Source: Guptibacillus hwajinpoensis
Lineage (GTDB): Bacteria; Bacillota; Bacilli; Bacillales; Guptibacillaceae
Length of the DNA: 64,000 bases
NCBI RefSeq assembly: GCF_029277305.1
Contig: NZ_CP119526.1
Direction: 5' to 3' (one strand)
Part shown: positions 57,059 to 64,000 of the stretch, piece after piece
How the letters are laid out: every line of letters starts with the position of its first letter
How positions within the stretch are numbered: the first letter of the stretch is position 1
Translations under genes and position numbers: made by a program
Notes under the pieces: model-generated
Database searches by the model: none
Told to the model about the DNA's origin: nothing
Seen by the model: only the letters and a program-made list of their open reading frames with translations

Positions 57059-58180
57059 ATGATAGAAAAATCTATGAAGACAATTACTCCCACTTATGAC
57101 CCGTGGGAAGCTTATATGGATGTTGAAGAACATGGGAATATGGTCCTTTCCAATATAGAACTTACCACCACAACGTTATGCAATATGAGATGCGAACATT
57201 GTGCAGTTGGATACACCCTTCAATCAAAGGACCCAGATCCACTTCCTATTGAGCTACTAACAAGTAGACTTGATGAGGTTAAACAACTACGTGCATTGAG
57301 TATTACAGGCGGTGAACCGATGCTTTCAATGAAATCGGTAAAGCAATACGTAGTACCACTTCTGAAATACGCTCATGAAAGGGGCGCACGAACACAAATT
57401 AATTCGAATCTAACGCTTGATCGGAAGCGATATGATCACATATTGCCTTATCTTGATGTATTACACATCTCTCATAATTATGGAAGCATTGAAGACTTCA
57501 CAGATATCGGATTTGCTGTAATGGATCGAAAACCATCAATCGAACAACGGGAAGCCTATTTCCATCGCATGGTCGAAAATGCACAGAATTTAACTTCACA
57601 GGGAGTGATCGTTTCTGCAGAAACGATGATTAACAGAAGAACGCTTCCAAATATAGAGAATATCCATCGCCAAATTGCAGATATGGGCTGTCAACGACAT
57701 GAAGTCCATCCGATGTACCCTTCTGACTTCGCATCAGATTTAGATATTGCATCACTAGAAGAAATGCGTGAAGGTATTCACCGTCTTTTGGATCATCGTG
57801 ATCCAAATGTTTGGCTCTTATTTGGCACACTACCCTTCTATCCTTGTAGTTCAAATTCAGAAGATTTGAAACTACTTGAACGATTATACAACGAAAAAAA
57901 TGTCACTGTGCGAAATGATCCCGATGGTCGATCTCGCTTAAATATGAATATTTTTGATGGGGATATCATTGTGACGGATTTCGGTGACACACCACCACTA
58001 GGAAACATTAAAGATACGAGTCTAAATGATGCTTATTCAAAGTGGATCACTAGTAAAGTCGCTAAAAGTATTAGCTGCCATTGCCCGGCAGTCAAGTGTC
58101 TTGGTCCAAACCTTCTCGTTAAAGATGCTTACTATCAAGATATTGATTTTCTAGAACAAAATACGAAACTTTCTCTCTAA
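57059..58180 (+). CDS. yfkAB: Radical SAM / CxCxxxxC motif protein YfkAB
   Basis: A 373-residue protein with the radical-SAM cluster motif CNMRCEHC (about 42-49), followed by ITGGEP and, near the C-terminus, CHCPAVKC, which fits the CxCxxxxC motif that names this family. The C-terminal cysteines probably hold an auxiliary iron-sulphur cluster. The substrate is unknown. The ATG follows AAAGGGG. It stands alone with its own terminator, so the neighbours give no clue to its role. Confidence 0.9.
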   Translation: MIEKSMKTITPTYDPWEAYMDVEEHGNMVLSNIELTTTTLCNMRCEHCAVGYTLQSKDPDPLPIELLTSRLDEVKQLRALSITGGEPMLSMKSVKQYVVPLLKYAHERGARTQINSNLTLDRKRYDHILPYLDVLHISHNYGSIEDFTDIGFAVMDRKPSIEQREAYFHRMVENAQNLTSQGVIVSAETMINRRTLPNIENIHRQIADMGCQRHEVHPMYPSDFASDLDIASLEEMREGIHRLLDHRDPNVWLLFGTLPFYPCSSNSEDLKLLERLYNEKNVTVRNDPDGRSRLNMNIFDGDIIVTDFGDTPPLGNIKDTSLNDAYSKWITSKVAKSISCHCPAVKCLGPNLLVKDAYYQDIDFLEQNTKLSL

Positions 58181-58205
58181 TTTTCTTAAATTAGGGGGTT
58201 TTTTT
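58177..58205 (+). terminator. Terminator after yfkAB
   Basis: A short stem CTAATTT/AAATTAG with a four-base loop, then GGGG and a T7 run, overlapping the stop codon. Confidence 0.7.
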
Positions 58206-58296
58206 ACTCATTTTTCGAGTATAATTACACTTTTACCTTTCACTGAAGTGAAGATAGGGTATAATACCTATCGTAATCTATAGGAGTGTGATTGTT

Positions 58297-59043
58297 TTGA
58301 AAAGAAGAATGTGGATTCTCGTTCTGATGGTTAGTTCACTTGCAATCTTACTTGCATTGGCAGAGAACCAAACCGAATTTCTAAGAACCAATGCAAATGA
58401 GATGCCAGAGAATGATTCAGAATCCAAGAAGAAAAACATTACTTATTATACGAAGTATTATCAAACCAAAAAGAGTATTTACGACTCTTATACTCACCAA
58501 GACAGCGAAACGATTTTTCTTGGTGATAGCCTTACAGATTATTATGAGTGGGGTGAAGCACTAAGCGATTTTAGAGTATTGAATCGAGGAATTGCTGGAG
58601 ATACGACGACAGGAGTATTGAATCGCCTGGATGAAGTTATTAAAGCAAAACCAGATCGCGTGTATCTATTAATTGGAATAAACGATATGATCGCAGGCCA
58701 ATCAATAAATAAAATTGAGACTAATTACAAGCAAATTCTTGATACTCTTAAGACTAATTCACCAAACACAGAAGTATATGTTCAGAGCGTTTTTCCTGTG
58801 AACACAGCATTAACTGGGCACCGACTAAAGAATCCTGTCATTAAAGAACTGAATGAGCGCCTTGAAGCACTCTCTTCCCTCTATAATTACCAGTATATAG
58901 ATATCTACAATGACTTAGTGGAATTTGGCCAACTGAACAAAAACTATACTTTCGATGGTCTTCACCTAAATGGAGAAGGTTATAAAGTGTGGACCCGTAA
59001 AATCCTATCCACTTATAATACAAATGACAAAGATGAATCGTAA
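58297..59043 (+). CDS. Secreted or membrane-anchored SGNH/GDSL hydrolase
   Basis: A 248-residue protein from a TTG at 58297 (site TAGGAG). An N-terminal hydrophobic segment (about 3-22) is a signal peptide or anchor. The SGNH blocks are clear: GDSLTD (nucleophile Ser), NRGIAGDTT (Gly), LIGINDM (Asn) and DGLHLNGEGY (Asp/His). Such enzymes deacylate lipids or cell-surface polymers outside the cell. The specific substrate cannot be told. It stands between yfkAB and a convergent WYL-like gene. Confidence 0.88.
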   Translation: MKRRMWILVLMVSSLAILLALAENQTEFLRTNANEMPENDSESKKKNITYYTKYYQTKKSIYDSYTHQDSETIFLGDSLTDYYEWGEALSDFRVLNRGIAGDTTTGVLNRLDEVIKAKPDRVYLLIGINDMIAGQSINKIETNYKQILDTLKTNSPNTEVYVQSVFPVNTALTGHRLKNPVIKELNERLEALSSLYNYQYIDIYNDLVEFGQLNKNYTFDGLHLNGEGYKVWTRKILSTYNTNDKDES

Positions 59044-59126
59044 TAACACTCTAAGTAAACGATTTATCTTTATGACTTTATTGCTTTTTCGCTTTTTTGT
59101 GTTAAATTAATAATGACCACCTTATA

Positions 59127-59162
59127 AATAGCTATGAAGGGAGACCTTCATAGCTATTTATT
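59127..59162. terminator. Long hairpin between SGNH hydrolase and WYL-like gene
   Basis: A perfect 14-bp stem AATAGCTATGAAGG/CCTTCATAGCTATT with a GAGA tetraloop between convergent genes. T tails are weak on both sides, but the stem is strong. Confidence 0.7.
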
Positions 59163-59175
59163 GTACTCGAATATA

Positions 59176-59406
59176 TTACACATATAATTGTTTCTTTTTT
59201 GTCCTAAATTGATAAGGATAAGCGGAAAGGACACGCTCAAGTTTAAACGTCCTCACGCACCTCCTCAGATGACAATAGCCTGTTGCTTCATGCTCATTCA
59301 TACTATGCAATGTCACCAATCGTTGAGTTGTTACATTGTCTTTTGATAAATAAATGATTTCAACTGGCTCCTGCTCAAGTAGTGCTTTCCGCATCATGCT
59401 TTGCAT
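59176..59406 (-). CDS. Stand-alone WYL-like domain protein
   Basis: A 76-residue protein. Residues 14-21 (VEIIYLSK) and 43-62 (GYCHLRRCVRTFKLERVLSA) resemble a WYL fold, the ligand-sensing domain normally attached to a helix-turn-helix. No DNA-binding domain is present. The ATG follows GAGGAGAGAAC. Similar short proteins exist in Bacillus, with no known role. It could modulate another regulator; that is inference. Confidence 0.65.
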   Translation of the reverse strand: MQSMMRKALLEQEPVEIIYLSKDNVTTQRLVTLHSMNEHEATGYCHLRRCVRTFKLERVLSAYPYQFRTKKKQLYV

Positions 59407-59508
59407 AATTGTTCTCTCCTCTATACGATCATTTGTTCTTATTATATGACGAACAAACGTTCCTTACCACTAATTCTAACTATGTCCTCTTGGGTTTTGA
59501 TTAAAATG

Positions 59509-59534
59509 CAAAAAAACCCTGCTAAGCAGGGTTA
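59509..59534 (-). terminator. Terminator after sigK
   Basis: AACCCTGC/GCAGGGTT with a TAA loop, overlapping the sigK stop and followed on the minus strand by a T run. Confidence 0.88.
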
Positions 59535-60245
59535 TGAACCACTCTCTTTTTCTTTACGATTGCGATAGAATTCATGGAAAAGTTTCATCAAAGCACGCTT
59601 TTCTATTCGGGACACATAGCTTCTTGAAATCCCAAGTTGCCTGGCTATTTCACGTTGAGTGAGTTCTTTTTCAAGAGTCAATCCAAAGCGTCCAACAATA
59701 ACTTCCTTCTCTCTGTCATCAAGGATATGAATATACTCATAGATTTTTTTCTTTTCCATGTTAAGTTGGATAAGTTCTACAATGTCTTCTGTTTCAGCCT
59801 TAAGAACATCAATGAGAGAGATTTCATTTCCTTCTTTGTCCTGACCGATCGGATCATGTAAAGAAACATCTTTTTTCGTTTTCTTAAGAGCGCGTAAATG
59901 CATCAAAATTTCATTCTCAATACACCTAGCTGCATAGGTTGCTAACTTTGTACCTTTGTCTGTTGAATAGCTCTCTATTGCTTTAATCAGCCCGATTGTA
60001 CCTATTGAGATTAAATCTTCTGGGTCTTCTCCAGTATTCTCAAACTTTTTCACGATGTGAGCAACTAGCCTTAGATTATGTTCGATGAGGCGATTTCTTG
60101 CATCTTCATCTCCTTCTGCCATCAATTCTAAATACTTTCGTTCATCTTTTCTTGAAAGAGGCTGAGGAAAAGCATTGTTCTTAACAAAAGAGACAAAGAA
60201 AAGAACTTCCTTACACACGTAAGCAAGCGCTGCCAGTAACGACAC
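59532..60245 (-). CDS. sigK: RNA polymerase sporulation sigma factor SigK (pro-sigma-K), uninterrupted
   Basis: From a GTG at 60245 (GGGAGGTGAGTAT site) the protein has 237 residues: a hydrophobic pro-sequence of about 20 residues (SLLAALAYVCKEVLFFVSF), region 2 (NLRLVAHIVKKFENTGEDPEDLISIGTIGLIKAIESY region) and region 4 (TQREIARQLGISRSYVSRIEKRALMK). Sigma-K directs late mother-cell genes and is activated by membrane proteolysis. The gene is continuous through the point where B. subtilis carries the skin element, so no excision is needed. Confidence 0.95.
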   Translation of the reverse strand: MSLLAALAYVCKEVLFFVSFVKNNAFPQPLSRKDERKYLELMAEGDEDARNRLIEHNLRLVAHIVKKFENTGEDPEDLISIGTIGLIKAIESYSTDKGTKLATYAARCIENEILMHLRALKKTKKDVSLHDPIGQDKEGNEISLIDVLKAETEDIVELIQLNMEKKKIYEYIHILDDREKEVIVGRFGLTLEKELTQREIARQLGISRSYVSRIEKRALMKLFHEFYRNRKEKESGS

Positions 60246-60335
60246 ATACTCACCTCCCAATTATGGGCTGTTACTTTAATTTAAGTTTATGTATGGACCT
60301 ACTCGGTTGTGTCTGTCCCGATTAATTCCCATTCC

Positions 60336-60370
60336 AAAAAAGAAAAAACGCTCCGGATAGCCCGTTGCGT
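60336..60370 (-). terminator. Terminator downstream of the 51-residue gene
   Basis: Minus-strand hairpin ACGC-CGG ... CCG-GCGT with a two-by-two internal mismatch, followed by TTTTTTCTTTTTT. It lies just after the small gene at 60379-60534. Confidence 0.75.
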
Positions 60371-60378
60371 CTAGGATA

Positions 60379-60534
60379 TTACTCACGATTTATTTTCTTT
60401 TCTCTCGACCACTTCTCCAGCATAACTTCTTCTCTTAAATAGCGATGATGAGCAGAATTACGGCCATATTTTAATCGGATAATCGCAAAAGTCGTAATTA
60501 TTCCACCAAGACCGATTAGTTCAAACCATTCCAT
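60379..60534 (-). CDS. Small membrane protein of unknown function
   Basis: A 51-residue frame I do not recognise. One hydrophobic helix (about 5-20, ELIGLGGIITTFAIIR) is followed by a basic, hydrophilic tail (HHRYLREEVMLEKWSREKK). The ATG has AGAGGAG ten bases upstream and the gene is followed by a good terminator, which supports it being real. It lies between sigK and nsrR on the same strand, 48 bases after nsrR, and could be cotranscribed with nsrR. Confidence 0.65.
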   Translation of the reverse strand: MEWFELIGLGGIITTFAIIRLKYGRNSAHHRYLREEVMLEKWSREKKINRE

Positions 60535-60582
60535 ACCTGCCACACTCCTCTAATGGCAGTGTATTCATCTAGGATATTATTG

Positions 60583-61026
60583 CTACTCTCTGTTTGTAGT
60601 GAGCAACTTCATTAGCGTCGTATCATTTACAATCAAGTCAGAAAGTTGATAGCCATCTAGTACTTCAAAATAAGCTGATAAAGCGTTATGAAGGACATGT
60701 TTCAAGCGACATGCAGGACTTATCACACATGTATTGTTCTCCTTATCAAAACACTCAACTAAATTAAAATCTTCTTCTGTGCTTCTTACAACTTCTCCAA
60801 TATTGATTTCCTCAGGTAGGTGTGCAAGTCGCAAACCACCATTCCTACCTCGAATTGTTTCTATATAGCCCTTTTTCCCAAGCTCATGTGCTACTTTCAT
60901 TAGATGATTTTTAGATATTTGATAAGCATTTGCGATTTCTTGTATACTGGCTAACTTACCATTCTTCATACTTCCTAGATAAATCAGCATTCTTAGGGAA
61001 TAGTCTGTATAATTTGTTAAACGCAT
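60583..61026 (-). CDS. nsrR: Nitric-oxide-sensing repressor NsrR (Rrf2 family)
   Basis: A 147-residue Rrf2 protein. The winged helix (SIQEIANAYQISKNHLMKVAHELGKKGY region, about 27-54) precedes the iron-sulphur cysteines C92, C100 and C106 (by count, in ECFDKENNTCVISPACRL). NsrR carries a [4Fe-4S] cluster that NO destroys, releasing hmp and other genes. The divergent hmp gene and two NsrR-like operators between them support the assignment over IscR or CymR. Confidence 0.93.
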   Translation of the reverse strand: MRLTNYTDYSLRMLIYLGSMKNGKLASIQEIANAYQISKNHLMKVAHELGKKGYIETIRGRNGGLRLAHLPEEINIGEVVRSTEEDFNLVECFDKENNTCVISPACRLKHVLHNALSAYFEVLDGYQLSDLIVNDTTLMKLLTTNRE

Positions 61027-61130
61027 AATGATTCAGCCTCATTTCACTCCAATGTTCATAGGCCTATTTTATCACATCTCCTAATCCATGGCTTTTCTCT
61101 TGCTTTCGTTTAGTTGTGACCATTTCGTTA

Positions 61131-61153
61131 AAGATGTATTTTATATATTGCTT
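61131..61153. promoter_or_regulatory. NsrR-like operator 1, overlapping the hmp -35 region
   Basis: AAGATGTATTTTATATATTG matches the left half of the NsrR dyad (AAGATGYATTT) very well, with a poorer right half. It lies just upstream of and over the hmp -35. Confidence 0.6.
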
Positions 61154-61176
61154 ATAAACCTAACAGCCGATATCAT
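61148..61176 (+). promoter_or_regulatory. hmp promoter
   Basis: TTGCTT (61148-61153) and TATCAT (61171-61176) are 17 bases apart, about 45 bases upstream of the hmp start and sandwiched between the two NsrR-like sites. Confidence 0.6.
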
Positions 61177-61177
61177 A

Positions 61178-61200
61178 AAGATATATTATAAATACATCTT
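61178..61200. promoter_or_regulatory. NsrR-like operator 2, over the hmp transcription start
   Basis: A 23-base dyad with AAGATATATT on the left and AATACATCTT on the right, close to the B. subtilis NsrR consensus AAGATGYATTT-N-AAATRCATCTT. It covers the expected +1 of hmp. Confidence 0.75.
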
Positions 61201-61221
61201 ATTTTAATGGAGGTTATTTTC

Positions 61222-62436
61222 ATGTTATCAACCAATACCATCACAACGATTAAGTCCACTGTCCCTGTTCTAGAAGTTCACGGTACTGAAATTACAAAAC
61301 GCTTTTATAACATGCTCTTTAAGAACCATCCTGCACTACTAAATATCTTCAATCATGCGAATCAAAAACAAGGAAGGCAGCAAGAAGCACTTGCTAACGC
61401 AGTTTATGCCGCAGCTAAACACATTGATCAATTAGAAGCAATCCTGCCAGTCGTTAAACAAGTAGCTCATAAACACCGAAGTCTTGGTGTTAAACCAGAA
61501 CATTATCCTATTGTTGGTGAGTACCTCTTAAAAGCCATTAAAGACGTGCTTAAAGATGATGCTACAGATGAAATCTTGCAAGCTTGGGAAGAGGCATATG
61601 GAGTCATTGCGAACGTGTTTATTGAAGTTGAAAATGAGATGTATGAAGAAGCTGCTAAACAGCCTGGAGGGTGGGATGAGGAACGCAACTTTGTTGTTGA
61701 TCGTAAAGAACAGGAAAGTGAAGTTATCACCTCGTTTTATTTAAAACCTGTTGATGGTAAGCCTATCGCTTCATTCAAATCTGGGCAATACATTAGTGTA
61801 AAGCTTGAAATTCCTGATGATGAATTTACACATATTCGTCAGTACAGCCTCTCTGACGCGCCTGATAAATCTTACTATCGAATCTCTGTTAAAAAGGAGA
61901 AGAACCCTTCTAAACCAGACGGAATTGTTTCTAATTACTTACATGACCATGTAAACATAGGTGATACATTAAGCATTACAGCACCTGCTGGGGATTTCTA
62001 TTTGGAAGACGAGTCTACCCCTATCGTATTATTGAGCGGAGGTGTTGGAATTACACCAATGCTCAGCATGCTGAAAAGTAGTGTCCTACAAGATAGAAAA
62101 ACAACCTTTATTCATGCATCACTAAATGGAAGTGTCCATGCGTTTCAAGAGGAAGTGTCGAGCCTCAATCACCCTTCTCTCGAATATTTTGTGTGTTACG
62201 AATCTCCTACGCAGGAAGATCACAACAATCGAATTTTTCACAAAGAGGGATTTGTTGATCGCGAGTGGCTGAGTGAGACCCTGTCACTAGAGCCAAATAC
62301 ACACTACTATTTCTGTGGGCCGCTCCAATTTATGAAAGCAGTGAAGGAAGCATTAATCAAACTTGGTGTTGAAGAAAATCAGATGCACTATGAATTCTTT
62401 GGTCCAGCGGTAGCACTTCAACAGTCAATGGAATAA
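61222..62436 (+). CDS. hmp: Flavohemoglobin (nitric oxide dioxygenase) Hmp
   Basis: A 404-residue protein from the ATG at 61222 (TGGAGG site). The globin domain (1-140) has the B10 tyrosine in KRFYNMLF and the proximal histidine in VAHKHRSLGV; the reductase domain has the FAD motif RQYSLSDAP (about 206-214), the NAD(P)H motif GGVGITPM (about 274-281) and the terminal FFGP. It oxidises NO to nitrate. It is divergent from nsrR, which represses it through two sites. Confidence 0.97.
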   Translation: MLSTNTITTIKSTVPVLEVHGTEITKRFYNMLFKNHPALLNIFNHANQKQGRQQEALANAVYAAAKHIDQLEAILPVVKQVAHKHRSLGVKPEHYPIVGEYLLKAIKDVLKDDATDEILQAWEEAYGVIANVFIEVENEMYEEAAKQPGGWDEERNFVVDRKEQESEVITSFYLKPVDGKPIASFKSGQYISVKLEIPDDEFTHIRQYSLSDAPDKSYYRISVKKEKNPSKPDGIVSNYLHDHVNIGDTLSITAPAGDFYLEDESTPIVLLSGGVGITPMLSMLKSSVLQDRKTTFIHASLNGSVHAFQEEVSSLNHPSLEYFVCYESPTQEDHNNRIFHKEGFVDREWLSETLSLEPNTHYYFCGPLQFMKAVKEALIKLGVEENQMHYEFFGPAVALQQSME

Positions 62437-62460
62437 TAAGGTAAACCTACTTATCAATTA

Positions 62461-62492
62461 AAAAAAGAAGCGCCTAATTGGCGCTTCTTTAC
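62461..62492. terminator. Shared terminator between hmp and the next gene
   Basis: AAAGAAGCGCC/GGCGCTTCTTT with a TAATT loop between convergent stop codons, with A/T runs on both sides. Confidence 0.88.
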
Positions 62493-62935
62493 ATGCTAAT
62501 AATAACTTTTCCATTTCGCTCCTTAATATAAGTACTAATTTCATCCCAGTCTTGCTCAAAAGGTATATACGGTACGAAAATTGATTTATGGTTATAGTTA
62601 TTTTCGATTGCTACAACAGGTGATCCGTTTACTTTTCCGAAATTCACAGTCTTCACAGAGGTGAAAGCCACGCTTCTCCGACTTAACCCCAATAACCTAT
62701 GTTCAATCCCATACTCTGTCAGCTCAATTCGCTGAGTTCTAATACAAAAGCTTAATAACGCACAATACGAAACATAAATGAGCCCAATCAGCATGAAGGT
62801 TTGCCATCGTTCAATTGTTAAATCACCTTTAAACCATAGTAATAGGGTGCCAAAGCAAACAACAATACCATACACGATAGACATGAACAGTTCGATTGCC
62901 TTTACTTTCGGGTAATACGTTTTGATTACCTTCAT
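62489..62935 (-). CDS. Two-helix membrane protein of unknown function, PH-like C-terminus
   Basis: A 148-residue protein from the ATG at 62935 (AAAGGTG site). Two membrane helices (about 15-35 and 45-65) are followed by a beta-rich cytoplasmic domain (RIELTEYGIEHRLLGLSRRSVAFTSVKTVNFG region) that resembles bacterial PH domains in pattern: 'gl..r....i.w..i..v'. I do not recognise a named family. It lies between hmp and a metallopeptidase-like gene. Confidence 0.6.
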   Translation of the reverse strand: MKVIKTYYPKVKAIELFMSIVYGIVVCFGTLLLWFKGDLTIERWQTFMLIGLIYVSYCALLSFCIRTQRIELTEYGIEHRLLGLSRRSVAFTSVKTVNFGKVNGSPVVAIENNYNHKSIFVPYIPFEQDWDEISTYIKERNGKVIISM

Positions 62936-63035
62936 TACATTCACACCTTTACATAGAATGGCTGTGAATCAGATTTTTATTTATCTTAACAAGGTAATCA
63001 AATTTTGTATACATTGTTTGAAAATTCTTTTTATT

Positions 63036-63476
63036 TTATTCCTCTATTTTATATATAGCTAACGATTGCTCCATCACAACGGTTAGGATAGGTTGGAGAT
63101 CAGGAACAAGCTTTTTCGCATACATCCATGCGTTCTCTTCAATTTTAATGGAAAGTTGATTTCTCTTTTGCTTCTCCATCTTACCTGCTCGTACCATTGA
63201 TAACTCAAGCAAACTCTGATCGGCTGCGTGACCAAGTTCGTGTGCAAGAATAACCGCAAAGTAATCCATCAATTTCTCTTCAGATCCGAAAAGACGAAAG
63301 CACTGTTTTCTTATTTCCTCAAGATAAATTGTAACCCTATTCGTTTCTAACGAATACTTTCCTCCAATCATACGCCTTCCAGGAAAATGATCTTCTACTA
63401 AAATGTCCACATCTAATCCCGAAACTTCTTGTAATTTACGAATGATTTGTTGAAAGTGATGTTCTTTCTTTTTCAC
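63036..63476 (-). CDS. Putative small zinc metallopeptidase (HExxH)
   Basis: A 146-residue soluble protein from a GTG at 63476 with AAGGGGAAA upstream; an ATG 18 bases earlier is weaker. The motif AVILAHELGHAADQ (HELGH near 79-83) supplies two zinc ligands and the catalytic Glu, and IEENAWMYAKKLVP (near 113) provides a likely third ligand, a pattern like ImmA/IrrE-type gluzincins. No helix-turn-helix or secretion signal is present. The target is unknown. Confidence 0.65.
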   Translation of the reverse strand: MKKKEHHFQQIIRKLQEVSGLDVDILVEDHFPGRRMIGGKYSLETNRVTIYLEEIRKQCFRLFGSEEKLMDYFAVILAHELGHAADQSLLELSMVRAGKMEKQKRNQLSIKIEENAWMYAKKLVPDLQPILTVVMEQSLAIYKIEE

Positions 63477-63531
63477 ATTCGATTTCCCCTTCATTGCCGT
63501 TAAAATAGCGAAACTCTACAACTAGTTATAT

Positions 63532-63562
63532 TCAAAAAGAAGAGACCTTATTCAGGTCTCTT
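63532..63562 (-). terminator. Terminator after nadE
   Basis: AAGAGACCT/AGGTCTCTT with a TATTC loop, followed on the minus strand by CTTTTTG, just after the nadE stop. Confidence 0.85.
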
Positions 63563-63569
63563 ATCATCC

Positions 63570-64000
63570 TTATTTCCACCAGTTATCAAAAATGGTAGCA
63601 GCCATATTACGCTTATGCCTTGTTTTCACAAAGTGGCCTTCAATTGTCCTTGCAGCTTTCTCATCGACTTCTCTTCCTTCAAGGTAATCGTCTATTTGAT
63701 CATAGCTTACTCCAAGCGCTTCTTCGTCTGGAAGAGCAGGATGATCATCTTCGAGGTCTGCGGTAGGCACCTTATCAACTAGATGCTCAGGCATGCCAAA
63801 ATGTTCAAGAATGGCTCTACCCTGCCGTTTATTTAGTCCAAATAAAGGTGTAATATCGCAAGCTCCATCTCCATGCTTCGTATAGAATCCCGTTACAGCT
63901 TCTGCTGCATGATCCGTTCCTATGACAAGCTTCTTTTCATCGCCTGCAATGTTGTATTGTGCGACCATACGCTCTCTAGCTTTGTTGTTACCTTTCGTAA
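63570..64000 (-). CDS. nadE: Ammonia-dependent NAD+ synthetase, N-terminus cut by window
   Basis: The visible C-terminal 142 residues include VIGTDHAAEAVTGFYTKHGDGACDITPLFGLNKRQGR (described by position: about 10-46 of the visible frame after the first dozen residues) and the end FVKTRHKRNMAATIFDNWWK, both diagnostic of NadE. The frame is open to the window edge, and residues before the internal ATG at 63968 (KGNNKARER) belong to the protein, so that ATG is not the start. The enzyme amidates deamido-NAD with ammonia and ATP. The P-loop region lies outside the window. Confidence 0.94.
   Translation of the reverse strand, partial: TKGNNKARERMVAQYNIAGDEKKLVIGTDHAAEAVTGFYTKHGDGACDITPLFGLNKRQGRAILEHFGMPEHLVDKVPTADLEDDHPALPDEEALGVSYDQIDDYLEGREVDEKAARTIEGHFVKTRHKRNMAATIFDNWWK

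Noticed and set aside
1..64000. CRISPR arrays, rRNA, tRNA genes and prophage
   Set aside because: No regularly spaced repeats, no tRNA- or rRNA-like sequence and no phage structural genes were seen. A covariance-model scan was not possible here.

Overview
The window comes from a low-GC Gram-positive endospore former of the family Bacillaceae. It follows the Bacillus subtilis yqeG-to-cccA gene order for about 50 kb and carries sporulation genes (sigK, gpr, yqfC/yqfD, yqxA, sda), competence genes (comEA/EB/EC/ER) and a CIRCE/HrcA heat-shock operon. An Mrp-type Na+/H+ antiporter operon would suit a salt- or alkali-tolerant relative, but I cannot name the species from sequence alone.

Layout. 1-9.7 kb (minus strand): trmK (cut by the window edge), cccA, an acyl-CoA ligase/acyl-CoA dehydrogenase pair placed between cccA and sigA, then sigA, dnaG, yqxD, ppsR and ccpN. 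9.7-11.2 kb: an intact IS3-family (IS150-type) element sitting in the loop of the recO terminator. 11.2-23.1 kb (minus): recO, yqzL, era, cdd, dgkA, ybeY, pgpH, phoH, yqfD, yqfC, a yqfB-position gene, floA, nfeD, yqeY, rpsU. 23.2-24.2 kb: a plus-strand Na/Pi-cotransporter-like gene. 24.2-38.2 kb (minus): deoC, mtaB, rsmE, prmA, dnaJ, dnaK, grpE, hrcA (with CIRCE), hemW, lepA, yqxA, gpr. 38.3-40.2 kb: rpsT (+), holA (-), yqzM (+). 40.2-49.8 kb: comEC/EB/EA (-), comER (+), then yqeM, rsfS, yqeK, nadD, yhbY, aroE, yqeH and yqeG (-). 49.8-50.7 kb: a DnaA-box cluster, sda, and two tandem palindromic repeats, one of which carries a GC-rich insert.

From 51 kb the gene order leaves the B. subtilis pattern: a lipoprotein, a six-gene mrpACDEFG operon with no mrpB, a small Tyr/Pro/Gly-rich sporulation-type protein, yfkAB, an SGNH hydrolase, a lone WYL-like domain, uninterrupted sigK, a 51-residue membrane protein, the divergent nsrR/hmp nitric-oxide defence pair with two NsrR-like operators, two uncharacterised genes and the C-terminal part of nadE.

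The genes serve replication and transcription initiation (dnaG, sigA, holA), ribosome and tRNA maturation (era, ybeY, yqeH, rsfS, rsmE, prmA, mtaB, trmK), protein folding, DNA uptake, membrane microdomains (nfeD/floA), sporulation, and ion and NO stress. Main points for follow-up: the missing mrpB; an empty and a filled repeat side by side; the IS that splits a terminator but brings its own; the absence of spoIIP and glyQS from their usual places; and a probable ATT start codon for nfeD. No rRNA, tRNA, CRISPR array or prophage was recognised.
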